DNA from: Ampullaceana balthica
Taxonomy: Eukaryota > Mollusca > Gastropoda > Lymnaeidae
Length of the DNA: 64,000 bases
Reading direction: 5' to 3'
Assembly (NCBI GenBank): GCA_944989445.1
Contig: CALYLW010000055.1
Location: 1,679,001 to 1,743,000, forward strand
The position numbers and the translations under genes were made by a program. Under the pieces are notes generated by a model. It made no database searches, had not been told where the DNA came from, and saw only the letters and a list, made by a program, of their open reading frames with translations. Each line of letters opens with the position of its first letter. Positions within the stretch are counted from its first letter, which is position 1. Shown here piece after piece: positions 48,900 to 62,200 of the stretch.

Positions 48900-49359
48900 T
48901 CTGTCATTGTTATTGAACGAAGTCAAAACTGTGTTATTAGGAGAGTAACAAAGGCTTTCAATAAATAATGCAATAAAATAGTTCACATAATGAATTTGAG
49001 ACCTTACGTTAACTATGGCTTGTATGTATATTGTCAATTGTATTTAATTTACCGTTTCACTTTTTATTGTTAAATTATTTTAATTTCATTATTATTTTTA
49101 AAAGTGATTTTGTTTATCTCTATTAACTCTATTTCCTTGAGTGGTAAAAATATCCATTAAAAAATTAGTCGACGACCAAGTATCGAATGTTTTGTTTATT
49201 ATTGTAACGTGCTTCCTTGTTTCGTGAGCTGGTTTCTCTTGTTATTTTATTGATTATACCCCAGTGCCCTAGTAGTGTGTGTACAAATAGCACGTCTAGC
49301 GAGGTCATGGGTACCGTTGTGTTATCTAGAAGTATCGGAACTTTTCACTGACATTGGCA

Positions 49360-49995
49360 GGGTGCAGCGTGGTAACACATGCCGTTGTGTGCGTGGTAAC
49401 ACATGCCACTGTGTGCGTGGTAACACATGCCGCTGTGTGCGTGGTAACACTTGCGGTTGTGTGCGTGGTAACGCATACAGTTGTGTGCGTGGTAACATAT
49501 GCCTCTGTGTGCGTAGTAATACATGCCGCTGTGTGCGTAGTAATACATGCCGCTGTGTGCGTGGTAACACATTCTCCTGTGTGCGTGGTAGCACATGCCG
49601 CTGTGTGCGTGTTAACACATGTGGTTGTGTGCGTGGTAACGCATACAGTTGTGTGCGTGGTAACGCATACAGTTGTGTGCGTGGTAACATATGCCGCTGT
49701 GTGCGTGGTAACACATGCGGTTGTGTGCGTGGTAGCGCATACAGTTGTGTGCGTGGTAACATATGCCGCTGTGTGCGTGGTAATACATGCCGTTGTGTGC
49801 GTGGTAACAGATGCCGTTGTGTGCTTGGTAACACATGCCGGTGTGTGCGTGGTAACACATGCCGTTGTGTGCGTGGTAACGCATGCCGTTTTGTGCGTGG
49901 TAACGCATACAGTTGTGTGCTTGGTAACATATGCCGCTGTGTGCGTGGTAACACATGACATTGTGTGCGTGGTAACACAAACCGCTGTGTGTATA
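49360..49995. repeat. 24-bp minisatellite, about 26 copies
   Basis: The unit GTGTGCGTGGTAACACATGC + CGTT has many point variants (ACAT/GCAT/ATAT and CCGCTG/CGGTTG/ACAGTT). It reads open in most frames because 24 is divisible by three. The 227-233 codon frames over it are artefacts, although the sequence is unusually CpG-rich for this region. Confidence 0.96.
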
Positions 49996-52900
49996 CATTT
50001 GGCATTAATTTGCTGGGTGTTTAAACACGGTTCAGTGTGTGTGCACTTATGTTAATCTGCGTGTTTAAGCTCTACACTCTACGCCTAGTACGTGCAAAGT
50101 CACTGCGCCTTTGCCCATACCTTTCAAAAGTTACTGCTCTTTAACACTTAATGGTATTGGGCATCTACAATAATTTCATAATTGACCGCACAGTTGCATT
50201 AATTCGAAGTCTTAACATTAGCTCATAAGCGTGTAAGTTACTGTCAATTTAATGCATTACTTATTTGGTGCATACATTCATTAAAATAAAATTATTACGC
50301 TTGATTCCTGTAATCTGTTGGTCAGGGGCGTCCTCGGCGGGGGGTGGGGGGCTGGGTTGATAAATGGGACAATCCCGAGCCGCCCCTTTTCCCCCACAAG
50401 AATCTGAGGTGTAGTCTGGTATTTAAAATTGTAATTAAAAAAGAAGAATCAAGTGAAGAAACAAATCTCAATTTTGCAGAGTTTTGATTTAACAAATCTA
50501 CCTATCGTTAGCGACCATATGCAGTGTGTGTAGTTGGAGTACTTTTTGAGGAATGTCAGATTGAAATGTTTGGCGCCTAAATGTAGCGCCAGGTGAAGTT
50601 TTGTGACGTAGTGACCTGGTGGTAAACATTGTGGGTGCTTTATTTACGGGGCACGGCGTGTCATCATAAAACTGGTTTTTAAATATGTCACTGTTTACAG
50701 TATGCCCATACAACACGCGATCATAGAAATTATTATTTTTTAAAAACCACAGGACTTGGGAATCTCGATGTTATCTTTAGTAACGAAACATATTTCTCTG
50801 GTAATAAATATTCAAGCAAAAAACTATTTGAACGCTGTAATCTCTTTCATATTTGGAATTCAATTAAAATGTGTTCGCATTAACAAAACAAAAAAAAACA
50901 CACACAAAAACTGATGTTCGAAAGAAATTTACTATAGACGGTGTAATATTTAGAAAAGATAGGAATTTTGCAAACATTATTATAATTTATGGTAATATCT
51001 ATGACTGCTATAGATAGTGCAGTAAGGGATTTATAACCCATCAGGTTGACAACGTTGAAGCAAGGGGGTCCACAAAGCGGAGGGGGTCCACCAAGAGCAA
51101 GGGGCCACCAAGAGCAGGGGGCCGCCAAGAGCAGGTGTTCATGCAACTTTTAGCATTTAAATTTTTGCTATTGCAAGAAATTTTAGTAAATTAGTGCGGA
51201 TGGGGCGTCAAAGGAGCTAGAGGCCTAGAACCCTGCCATGTTACGGCACTGACTATTGTTTATAAGATTATACAGCATGCTAATTTACATACTATTGATA
51301 TCTTTTTTTTTAAACTGACCAGTGCATAAATTCCATTCCCCCCATGTAATTCATATACAGTTTCGCCCAGCAGTACGTAGACTATTGACTACGTGACTGT
51401 GATGATTCAACGATATCAACATTTCTGACGTCTCTGGGGATCGTTTACTACTAGTTACTTCTTTACTACTATAACAGATCAAAGAAGACCGTAGAAGGGC
51501 GAAAGACCAAGCTTTGTTTGGTTGTTAAGTTATATACCATTATTTTGGTTTACTAGACTCTGATGTATAATTTTTCAACACACTGCCACCCAAATCGATG
51601 ACTATTAGCAGCAGAGGGTGTGTGACGTCATCTCAAGTGTGACCAACGGCTGGGTTCACAAATTAAGCTTTTTTTTATTTTTTTTCATGCCGCTGGTGTT
51701 GGCAGGTAGAATAAGTGCCGCCTTCACAGCTGACAGGGTAATTAATCGTGTGCAACGGCCCATCATGGGGTGGGGGGGGGGACGATTTTATAAGCTGGGG
51801 GGGGGGCGGGGGCGTCAGATTGAACGAAGGTTAAAAATTCTAATGTTTTCAAAAGTCTTTCGTGTTTAGGAATAAATATCCAGATGACTTTTATTTTTAT
51901 TCATTCCGCACGAAAGAGCATGTGATGTTCTAAGGGCAATAGATGTTCACTATGCACCGTGTAGTGTAGATTAAAAACAAACAATACTTAACACAGTGTT
52001 CATTGTGCTGATAGGAAGAGTAAAGCTTAGGCTTAAAACTGTGTTTAATTTATGTTAGAAGCTGATTGTATTCAATTGCGGATTCACTGTTTTGGGCACT
52101 TATGCCTGTTATTTCAAATGTTAATTATTTAGTCTTGGAAATTATTTATTAGATATATATAGCCAGATATCACCTCTTGGTGTTTACTTTTACAATAGAT
52201 GTGGGCCGCCTTGTTTTCTTCCTTGCCCCCACCTTTTTTTTTACAAGTATTTCTTAAATAGTCAATGTTTTTAACGGCTATGCATCCTAATTGTATTTAA
52301 TGAATTGCTGTTTGCTTTGTCCGCGGTGGTCAGGTGGTATAGAACGTTCTATTTCTCATTTCTACGTGAGTAAAGATCAGGACGCGTCATTACAAAACTT
52401 TGGGCCTCTTTTATTTTGGTGTGAGCCAAAGCGCCATAACATGGTTACTTGGTAACACAATTATGTGAACGGGGCGGGAAAAGGTGAAGAATAACACCAA
52501 GAAGGCAGAACACACAAGTGCCATGAGTCGTACCGTTCACTGGGCAAGGCTCTCTAGGGGGGTTAAAGGAGGTCCTTAGTATATCTTGATTTATGACTAA
52601 ATGTCATTGTGTTTTCCCATGATCAATTCATAGTAAACTAGCCCGAGTTATTAAAGTAGAACTTCGAAAATCGGGATTTCTTAATTTTTATCTGTTGAAC
52701 ACGAATAGATCAATTTAAATTATAAGCCGAAGAGGTGGAAGTTTTTCGCGAGAACCGCTGTGGGAGGGCGTGGTCTCACCAGTGAATATTAATTCTACCA
52801 CTTGATTACTCACACGGCTCCTCCAGCCCCCCCCCCAAGACCAACGTAAATATTATCTCTCCTTCTCCAACTCCAAGTGGTGGTATTTGATCAATTTGTC

Positions 52901-53459
52901 ATCGATTTGTTTAGGCGATTGGTGAAACAACTGGAAGTGGAAGTGCCATGATCTCGTTATAATTGTTTTGTAAATGAAATAATCGAAGGTTTTTAAATTT
53001 TTATAGATAATCAACATTTGTTGTAACCAAAACGAGTGATTCCTAAAATAAATAACGTTCTTAAATCAAAGGTGATATGGGGCAACACATATTTTTAGTG
53101 GTTTTGAATTAATATTTGTTGTTAAACGTAAAGGTTACATCCTTTCCGATTAAAAAAGTTTATAGGCTCAGTTGGCCTGTAGAAAACTACACGCCTTCAT
53201 ACATCCTCCCCTATTTCAATCTTTTGTTAACATGACCGCCGAGTCAACAATTCTCCTGGGTGTCTGTCATTGTAAACAAAGGTCGCTTGTTTAGCAGAGA
53301 GTTTTTTTTTGGTTGTTGTTGTTCTTTTGCTTGTTTAAATTGTATTCTTCATTTTGTAATTAAAACTTTAAAAAAATATTTTTTCTTTATTTTAAATTTC
53401 TGAAATTATTGCTGTGGCGAGGCCGTGGGCAAAATTTAACTATTACGTGGGCGAACAAA

Positions 53460-53785
53460 GTGCAACAGGTGGGGCAACAGGTTTGGGATAACTGATGCGT
53501 GTTTGAGACAACTATAGAGTTTGGGGCAACTGATGGGTGTTTGGGGAAAATAATGTGTATTCGGGGCAACTGATTGGTATTTGGGGCAACTTTTGGGTTT
53601 GGGATAACTGATACGTGTTTGAGACAACTATAGAGTTTTGAGGCATCTGATGGGTGTCTGCGGCAAATAATGGCCATTCGAGGCAACTGATGGGTGTTAA
53701 AGGAAACTAAAGCGTGTTGGAGAAGCTGATACCTAGTGGGTATCTAGTGGATATAGCAACTAGTGGGTATTTTGGGCAACCTTTG
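53460..53785. repeat. Degenerate ~25-bp tandem repeat
   Basis: Variants of TTTGGGGCAACTGATGGGTG recur about a dozen times. A longer block (GGGATAACTGAT, CGTGTTTGAGACAACTATAG, AGTTT) appears twice about 115 bases apart (53487 and 53600), so there was a secondary duplication inside the array. Confidence 0.8.
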
Positions 53786-56265
53786 CCTGTTTTGAGCAGC
53801 TGGTCGAGAAATCGAGAAATTCCGATATTGTTAAAGTTAATGGTCATAGTAGAGATATTTAACGATCATGTCTCTTATGGAGTGTGGGCAGCTTCCACTG
53901 GTTTCTCCACATACCGAAATTATAAACATATACACATTTTGTGAATTCAAGATGAGGCTCGATTCTCAACAAATAAAATCAGATTTGATACCGATGTATC
54001 AGATTCGATATCCAAATCGAAGTGTTAAGATTGCTGTGGAGTCACTTAGTCACAAATGTCTCCGAATTTAGATATTGTTTATTACATATATTTTTAACTA
54101 ATTCACTTGTAAAGGGTGAAGCTCTTACTCCCAACTGCATGCACACCAACCCCACTGTTTGAGAACCGCCATGCACCTATATGCACCGACATGTGGTTGT
54201 AATTGCCACTGATGTAAACATACCCATGACGTGATTTGAAAGCTCAAGCCGTAGTCATGTTGGGACAACTAGGTGACCTTCGTCAACCCCAGATAAGCAC
54301 GGGCACATAATCAACATCGTTTACTGAAGAAAAAAAATTACGAATAAGCAAATTTTGTAACTAAACAAACAATAACAAACAACTTCATGAAACAACAATA
54401 AACAACATCGTACACTAAACAAACTCAAACAATAAAATGCCTTAATTATACAAACACTATCTAAAAACCAACCTTGTAAAACTTACAGATACTTTCTCTT
54501 TCTTATCAGAGGATTCTTTATCACATTGGGTTAAAAAAACTAGTTATAAGCATACCGACACTACTTAAAGTCTTTTCTTGCCCGACTTAAAACTTCATTA
54601 GCTCGCTTAATTAAGTACATCGGGCTTTTATAAGCTGGAATTGTAAGTACTGTTCAGACAGGAAGACTAAACAAAAAGAATATTTGAGAATTTATTCAGG
54701 ATAATTAGCAACTCATAATATCGACGTTTAAACATTTAGGATTATTAGAAATTTAAAAACTGGAGAAAGGTATTTCTCCTGAAAAAATGATATGAAATGT
54801 GAATATTTTTCAAACTAAATATAAATACAGTTAGATAATAATGGCATTGGTACAAATGTTTCTTAAACCTCCCTCTAATTTGGACAAACACTAAAGTAAA
54901 AAAAAATTAAAAAAAAAGGAAAGAAAAAAAAAGAAGAGTTTTAAAAATCTTTTAAAAATGAGTCTTCATTTAAGACATCTGTAGTGTATATTAGTTCGAT
55001 TATGTAAGTAACAATATATATCTATAAACAGTCTAAGTTCGGTTCTGGTATTGGATAATACATGAATAACATAACTTAACATCCCAGTCTATATATGTCG
55101 TATCTTTCCGCCTCACCTCAAATCGATATTGATTAGCTATGGCCGTAGCACGATTGATGAATCGTTTATCACTGCACAGTTCTAGACCAGCTAAAACCCA
55201 GGCATTATCGATTAGCGACGGACCCGAGGCCGTAATCAGTTTAATAAAACAGTTAACGGCGAGACATGTCTATACAATAGTGTGTGACTTTGTAGTGACT
55301 AAAGGGGTGCCAAACGATCATTCTCGGGTCTCTTGTGTCAACAAAATTATCTCTGTCTATCCGACGGCCCGCCAACATTATTTAGTGCTTTGCTAATTTC
55401 CTTTTAAGTAAATGTATGAGGCGATTGGTTTTGATGTGTGCTTTTTATGTTGCCTTACCTCCTTTCATACTTTGAATGGTTAAGAACAAATAATTTCTAA
55501 AAAAAAATTGTATGTATTTTAGCTCGTATTAAATTCTGCTGGAATAAACGCCCCTAGCTGGGTTGTTTTTTTTCCTTCTCTGTCTTTGGTTGTTTGGAAG
55601 CGGTGAGCAAATAAAATAACACTTCCGATATTGTTAGCGCTGTGCATGTCTCCCGGCGAGAAGGTCAGATTAGCTTCATATGGAACTTTATATCAGTTGT
55701 ATACAGCAGTAGAGACAAATCAGTGATTGGCATGAACTCAAACCTGATGGCATTACTCGGAGCGTTTTAGAGTAATAAATCTGGAATCAATGTTGTTTTA
55801 ATTCTAAGGCAATAACTTTGTGTATAATAGCAGTAATACGACTAACACTTCCAATTCACCAATCTATTGTTATTTGCCATAGATCAATAAAGGATTGACT
55901 CGTTCACGGATTCGATCGACTCTCAACAATAGATTGTGCAGACGGTTGAAAACTATAGCCGAATTGGTATTGATTGTGAAATTACATTAAGTGATGTTAC
56001 ATTTTTATAGTGGCGATGTTTTTCATGTGTGTCTGTGTAGAGCAAACATTCGTGGGGACTGTACGCAGTTATTGTAGTTCTATTACGCACTACGGACTAC
56101 AAGCCATCTACTTGGAATCCAATCAATTTTGAGTTAAGCTAAACACCCAGCTGTTGTATGATATCATGCATAATGTTAATGCTGCATTAACCATCGCAAT
56201 GTGCGTTCAACGGAAGGACACAACGATCTGATTATATACACGTGTATGTTTGTTATATCGTAATA

Positions 56266-59200
56266 ATGGACACCGATGAAGACCGCAATGACCACTTTGG
56301 GGAAAGAGAGAAGATCACCGAAGGTCACGAAGAAGCCTCAAGGCCGCGGATAACATTTCACAGGGATACACATATGATTGTTGGCGGCGCGCCTTCTGAG
56401 TCAAGAAATAGTTCTGGTTTGGAAGTAGTTGAAAGACTTGCTATGAATCCTGGTCGTGAGGCTGAAACAGGAAGTGGGGGATGGCAAATGGAGGCAGGTG
56501 GTGGAATAATAAGCGATGTTCGATTTGCAGGCAGTGGAGAGGACATTAAGCCATCAAAACTACTACAACACAACACAGAGGGTAGTCCTGTGCTCGACAC
56601 GGTGCACACGTCTCGCGTTGAAGTCCTGGTGGATCCGAATGCGAACCTAAAGGAGGAGACGGTGGTGTCTCAAATCAACGTTGTTTGGGGGAAGACTGTT
56701 GACGCGGGTGACGCCGCTGACGCCACACAAGTGCCTTATAGGAGCCCGTCACCAAATCAATCTATGGACGAGTCCGTTGGGTACTGGAGTCCAGATATGT
56801 CCAGTGACTCCATGGTGACCAGTGCCTCCAGTGACACGTATGTAGATGTTGGAGACTCGGCGCACACGAGTGACTCGAATGTTTCAGTTGAACGTTCAGA
56901 AAATTTTATCGCTGTGTCCAATGCTAGTGCCTCGTCATTCAAGCTGGGGTATAGGCAACTTCGAAAAGAAACAGGGGGAACGTCTCATGACAGGCCACCA
57001 ACGACTACGGTATCCGACAACGAGGGATTGCCACCCACCATCCAGTCACAACAGGTTATGGATGGACGTGACGGGCCGTCTTTAGTTGAAAATCTTACAG
57101 AAGAGGACGACGTTTCAGGGAATAAGTCGGAGATAGACAAAAAGGAACTGTTTAGAGTGTCTGAAAACATCGCAAGATTGGGGCGAGGAGTTTCACCACC
57201 GCCACAACTGATGGAGCTGGACAGCGATGATTCATCTTACCTCGCTGACAATGAACACACCGTGCATTACCCTAGTGAGGCCGATGATAGCTCTGAACAA
57301 GAGGCTGGCCGGCATATTTCCCCTAGAGATTATAGAAAACATCGTACGGGTTATGCGGCGGTAGATGACAAGACAGGCTGGATGGATGAGGACAATGAAG
57401 GTATCCATGCTGGTCAGCGTGTGTCATCTCAAGAAGACATTCGAGACATTCAGGGAGATTGGCAAACTGGCCTTAACCTCGAAGAGCGGGTAGCATTAAG
57501 CTCGACTCTGGTCAGTGGTGGTATCTTAGCAGGAGAAGTAACACTTGGCGATAGTGTTAGCATAGACAGGGACAGCTTCAGTTTGGATGCCATTTTTAAA
57601 AATGCGATGGAGGCGAACGTGGCACAAGAAGATATTCTGGACTTAACGAATGACAGAGAGACACACGTACAAGCGGGAGCATCTTGGCAGATCCAGCATT
57701 CTAGTCTCACTGACCACGTGGTTGCTAGGGGAGAGAGCACGATCAATGTGGACTCAGACCTGAGTGACCAGGGTGACAGTGGGAGGCATACCTCGCAAGA
57801 CGCTAACGATTCATTCAGCGACGTAATCACTGAACGTGACAGTGTTGAAAGTTTCAGTGACGCCAGGTCGACCATGTCAAGTGAGCCGCCAGAACAGTCA
57901 TGTCTTGATGGGCAACCTTTCACGGGTGGCTTCCCCTTAGATTCTTTAAGGAACGTTTTTACGGACAGACGCGAGGAGACCCTGGCGCCCCTTAAAAGTG
58001 CATCCTTAATCCGTCGCCCCGTACACAGTTTCACCACCCCAGGGGTGTTACAAATGAATGAAATCAACACAACTCTTCCTCAAGCCTTCTCTCCATTGGA
58101 TTCGTCGTGTATAAAAGAAACGACAAAGTTGACAAACATAGATGAGATAACAGGAGAATCATCTACTGACTTAAATGCAAATGTCGACAACATTGATGAA
58201 AAGTTATTCAATAAAGACAATGAGAGTTCTCCGATGACTTCTACTTCTAAAATATCTGAATTAGACGAGAGAATAGAGTTTTCCGACGGAAATTACACGC
58301 CGGTAAAAGATGATGTAATTTTCAACCAGACACTGTCCACTGAGCAAACTGGGGAAGACGACGATTCGTTCATACTTGTACAGCATAAGAAGAAGAAAAA
58401 CAGAAAGAAAAAGCAGACTGTAAGGGAATCAGAAAAGGAATTAGTAACAGAAGAGGCAGTGCCTGTTTCAAGCCCACGCGTAGATTCCTTAGAAAATGTC
58501 CCTCATTATAACACGGTAAAACATTCAGATCTTCATGACCAGGCTCGGGAGATTACTTCAATGTCAGAACAAATTCTAACACAAAAAGACGATCTTAATT
58601 TTGAGTTCTCGAATGAAGGCAGTTCACCAGAATCTGTTCAGACTACTGCCGCCGATAAAACACAACAGATTTCTGGTAAGACTGATGAGAATTTAGAGAT
58701 ATCAGAGGCCACGCAGATCCCAGATATTCTTCAGTCAGATATAAATTATATTGATCATTCCACTATCGATTCTGACGAAATAGACTTAAAGGATGCATTA
58801 GATGAAAAAAACTTCATCTGTGATTCTTCAAAACCAAACGAAGAGGAAATTCTACAGAGGCGTGCCAAGGAATTTGTTACAGGAATAATTGTTGGCGCTT
58901 CAGAAAAACTCTGGGGTCGTTCAGCTGAATTTTTACACTCAGATGACGGGACGCTATTAAATATATCCACGGGTCATAGGCGCATTTTAAAGCCGCACCG
59001 ACGATTCACCAAGATCTCTGATGATGCCAGCACAAAATTGGAGGATAATAACGTAAGCGCAGCCACGATCTGTGAGACTCCTCATCTTAACACGACTGAC
59101 CTGGAGTGGACACAAGGTTGTGATGATGAGAACAGTCAGGTGGAAGTGCTGGTCCCTATTGAGGCAGATTTATTGGAGCAGAGGACTAAAATGAAGGAGG

Positions 59201-62200
59201 AAAAAAAGCGACGAAAAAGAAAACGAAACGAGACGACACAAATAGAGACCAACAAGGATTCTGACCAGACGGAGCTCAGTGTATCCGGCGGCTCTGGGAG
59301 TCTGGACGTCAGCATTGATAGTGTGGCAGAAGAGGAGGAGGGTTTTTTTGAAGATGAGGTGATTCAAGACATCAGGCATTCTCCAGATCTGCGAAGGAGT
59401 CTCTCCTACGAGTTGAAACAAGTAGAGATGCACGGAGGAGACTCTGACGAATTTGACATGAACTCTGAAATGGAGATCACAGGGGATATTTCACACCTTG
59501 GTAAGGATAGCAAAGTGCATACTTCACCATTTGGCCTGGATTACTCTGTAGATTCTTCATATCTTGGCATGGATAGAACAGATAACACTCCATACAATGA
59601 GCCAATAAAGCCAATAAACACTAAATCGAATTTAAATATGTTTGACTTAAAGGATTCCGGACGCGATGTTGATACACAGGAACCAGTCAACATTGGTTTA
59701 ATGGTCAAAGATTTTGAAGAAAGACAGCGTTTGAGTTCACAGATGGTCGCTGAGTCAACGTCGTCTTCAAACGCCAGTGTCACCAAAAAAGCTGTAGGGA
59801 TGGAACCCCCCGTGGCTGGCGACTCTGCTGTAGAGTTCGGTGGCGCCGTCTACCGGCATTCGACTAAAAACGTGAAATTCAACGCCAGCTCTTTTCTCGC
59901 TGATGAGACATTTGAAGGGAATATAACTCATGAACATCAACGGGAGCAGAGTTTTACCCACAGGAAAGGGGAAAACAAAAACACTACAGAGACCAGTTTT
60001 TGGGACGTCAGTGAAATTGAAGAACTCATAGAGCGACAGGTGGAAAGGACAGAATCTTTCATTATGGAAGTGGAAGTTGAATCAATCAGTCCGAGGACAG
60101 CCAAAAACATAGCGGATATCGTTTGTGGGGAAACTATTAAAATCTGGGTACCCCAGCAGTACAGACACAACATTGCAGAAGAAGGACAAATCCCTGATGA
60201 TGCAACAAAGAATACTGCTTGGAACGAAACAGAGCAAATGCTAAATTCTCTAACTACATGCACCATGGACGAGGAATCGAATGAGTCGCCCGTTCAAATA
60301 CGATCGTATGAAAACGCAGGCTGCAAAGAGTCTGACGATTTGGCAGCTTTGAAGCTTTTGAGAATTCATGACCTTCAAGTAGAAAGGTCCGAATCATTCA
60401 TGGCAAGGACACAGCGTTCAGTGAGTCCTCGCAAGGCGAGAGACATCGCTTTTATATTTTGTGAGGACAGCATTAGACTTTTCCTGGCAAATCAAACCAA
60501 TTTTGATCTGCATGTTGATACAGAGGAAGAGACGAGTGAAACTAGTGGTGAAATAATTGGGATTGATGTTAAAGATGATAATGTGAGAGTTACTGATGAT
60601 GTAACAAATACCACAACTAGTGATTTATCAGTTGACAGACTAGTTACTGAAGATGTTACTGAAGCAACTGCTAGTGTGTCAGAAGTTGATACGTTGGTTA
60701 CTCAAGATGGTACTGAAGCCACTGCTAGTGTGTCAGAAGTTGATACGTTGGTTACTCAAGATGGTACTGAAGCCACTGCTAGTGTGTCAGAAGTTGATAC
60801 GTTGGTTACCCAGGATGTTACTGAAGCCACTACTAGTGTGTCAGAAGTTGATACGTTGGTTACTCAGGATGTTACTGAAGCCACTACTAGTGTGTCAGAA
60901 GTTGATACGTTGGTTACCCAGGATGTTACTGAAGCCACTACTAGTGTGTCAGAAGTTGATACGTTGGTTACTGAAGCCACTGCTAGTGTGTCAGAAGTTG
61001 ATACCTTGGTTACTGAAGATGTTACTGAAGCCACTGCTAGTGTGTCAGAAGTTGATACGTTGGTTACACAGGATGTTACTGAAGCCACTACTAGTGTGTC
61101 AGTAGTTGATACGTTGGTTACTCAGGATGTTACTGAAGCCACTGCTAGTGTGTCAGAAGTTGATACGTTGGTTACTCAAGATGGTACTGAAGCCACTGCT
61201 AGTGTGTCAGAAGTTGATACGTTGGTTACCCAGGATGTTACTGAAGCCACTACTAGTGTGTCAGAAGTTGATACGTTGGTTACTCAGGATGTTACTGAAG
61301 CCACTACTAGTGTGTCAGAAGTTGATACGTTGGTTACCCAGGATGTTACTGAAGCCACTACTAGTGTGTCAGAAGTTGATACGTTGGTTACTGAAGCCAC
61401 TGCTAGTGTGTCAGAAGTTGATACCTTGGTTACTGAAGATGTTACTGAAGCCACTGCTAGTGTGTCAGAAGTTGATACGTTGGTTACACAGGATGTTACT
61501 GAAGCCACTACTAGTGTGTCAGAAGTTGATATGTTGGTTACCCAGGATGTTACTGAAGCCACTACTAGTGTGTCAGAAGTTGATACGTTGGTTACTCGGG
61601 ATGTTACTGAAGCCACTACTAGTGTGTCAGAAGTTGATACGTTGGTTACCCAGGATGTTACTGAAGCCACTACTCGTTTGTCAGAAGTTGATACGTTGGT
61701 TACACAGGATGTTACTGAAGCCACAACTAGTGTGTCAGAAGTTGATTCGTTGGTTACTCAGGATGTAACTGAAGTAACTACTAGCGTGTCAGAAGTTAAT
61801 ACGTTGGTTACTGAGGATGTTACTGAAGTCACTACTAGTGTGTCAGAAGTTGATACGTTGGTTACCCAGGATGTTACTGAAGCCACTACTAGTGTGTCAG
61901 AAGTTGATACGTTGGTTACACAGGATGTTACTGAATCCACTACTAGTGTGTCAGAAGTTGATATGTTGGTTACCCAGGATGTTACTGAAGTCACTACTAG
62001 TGTGTCAGAAGTTGATACGTTGGTTACCCAGGATGTTACTGAAGCCACTACTAGTGTGTCAGAAGTTGATACGTTGGTTACACAGGATGTTACTGAAGCC
62101 ACTACTAGTGTGTCAGAAGTTGATATGTTGGTTACCCAGGATGTTACTGAAGCCACTACTAGTGTGTCAGAAGTTGATACGTTGGTTACTCGGGATGTTA

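Larger units (their letters stand above)
43155..56265. other. 13 kb non-coding region with minisatellite clusters
   Basis: No exon with a matching acceptor was found. It contains minisatellites (43405-44280, 46625-47120, 49360-49995), a trinucleotide-type array (47630-47890), a nested transposon (47974-48899), a Penelope tail (44340-44440) and a decayed tandem repeat (53460-53785). At 44640-46600, 50050-53450 and 53800-56190 I see only scattered C/G runs and no feature I can name. An 85-codon open frame at 55139-55396 has no recognisable domain. Confidence 0.65.

Noticed and set aside
49275..50055. Open frames of up to 233 codons, Cys- or His-rich
   Set aside because: These are artefacts of the 24-bp minisatellite; the same DNA is open on both strands and has no gene context.
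55139..55396. 85-codon + strand ORF with fairly normal composition
   Set aside because: No recognisable family, weak start context and no splice partner; could be chance or a relic.
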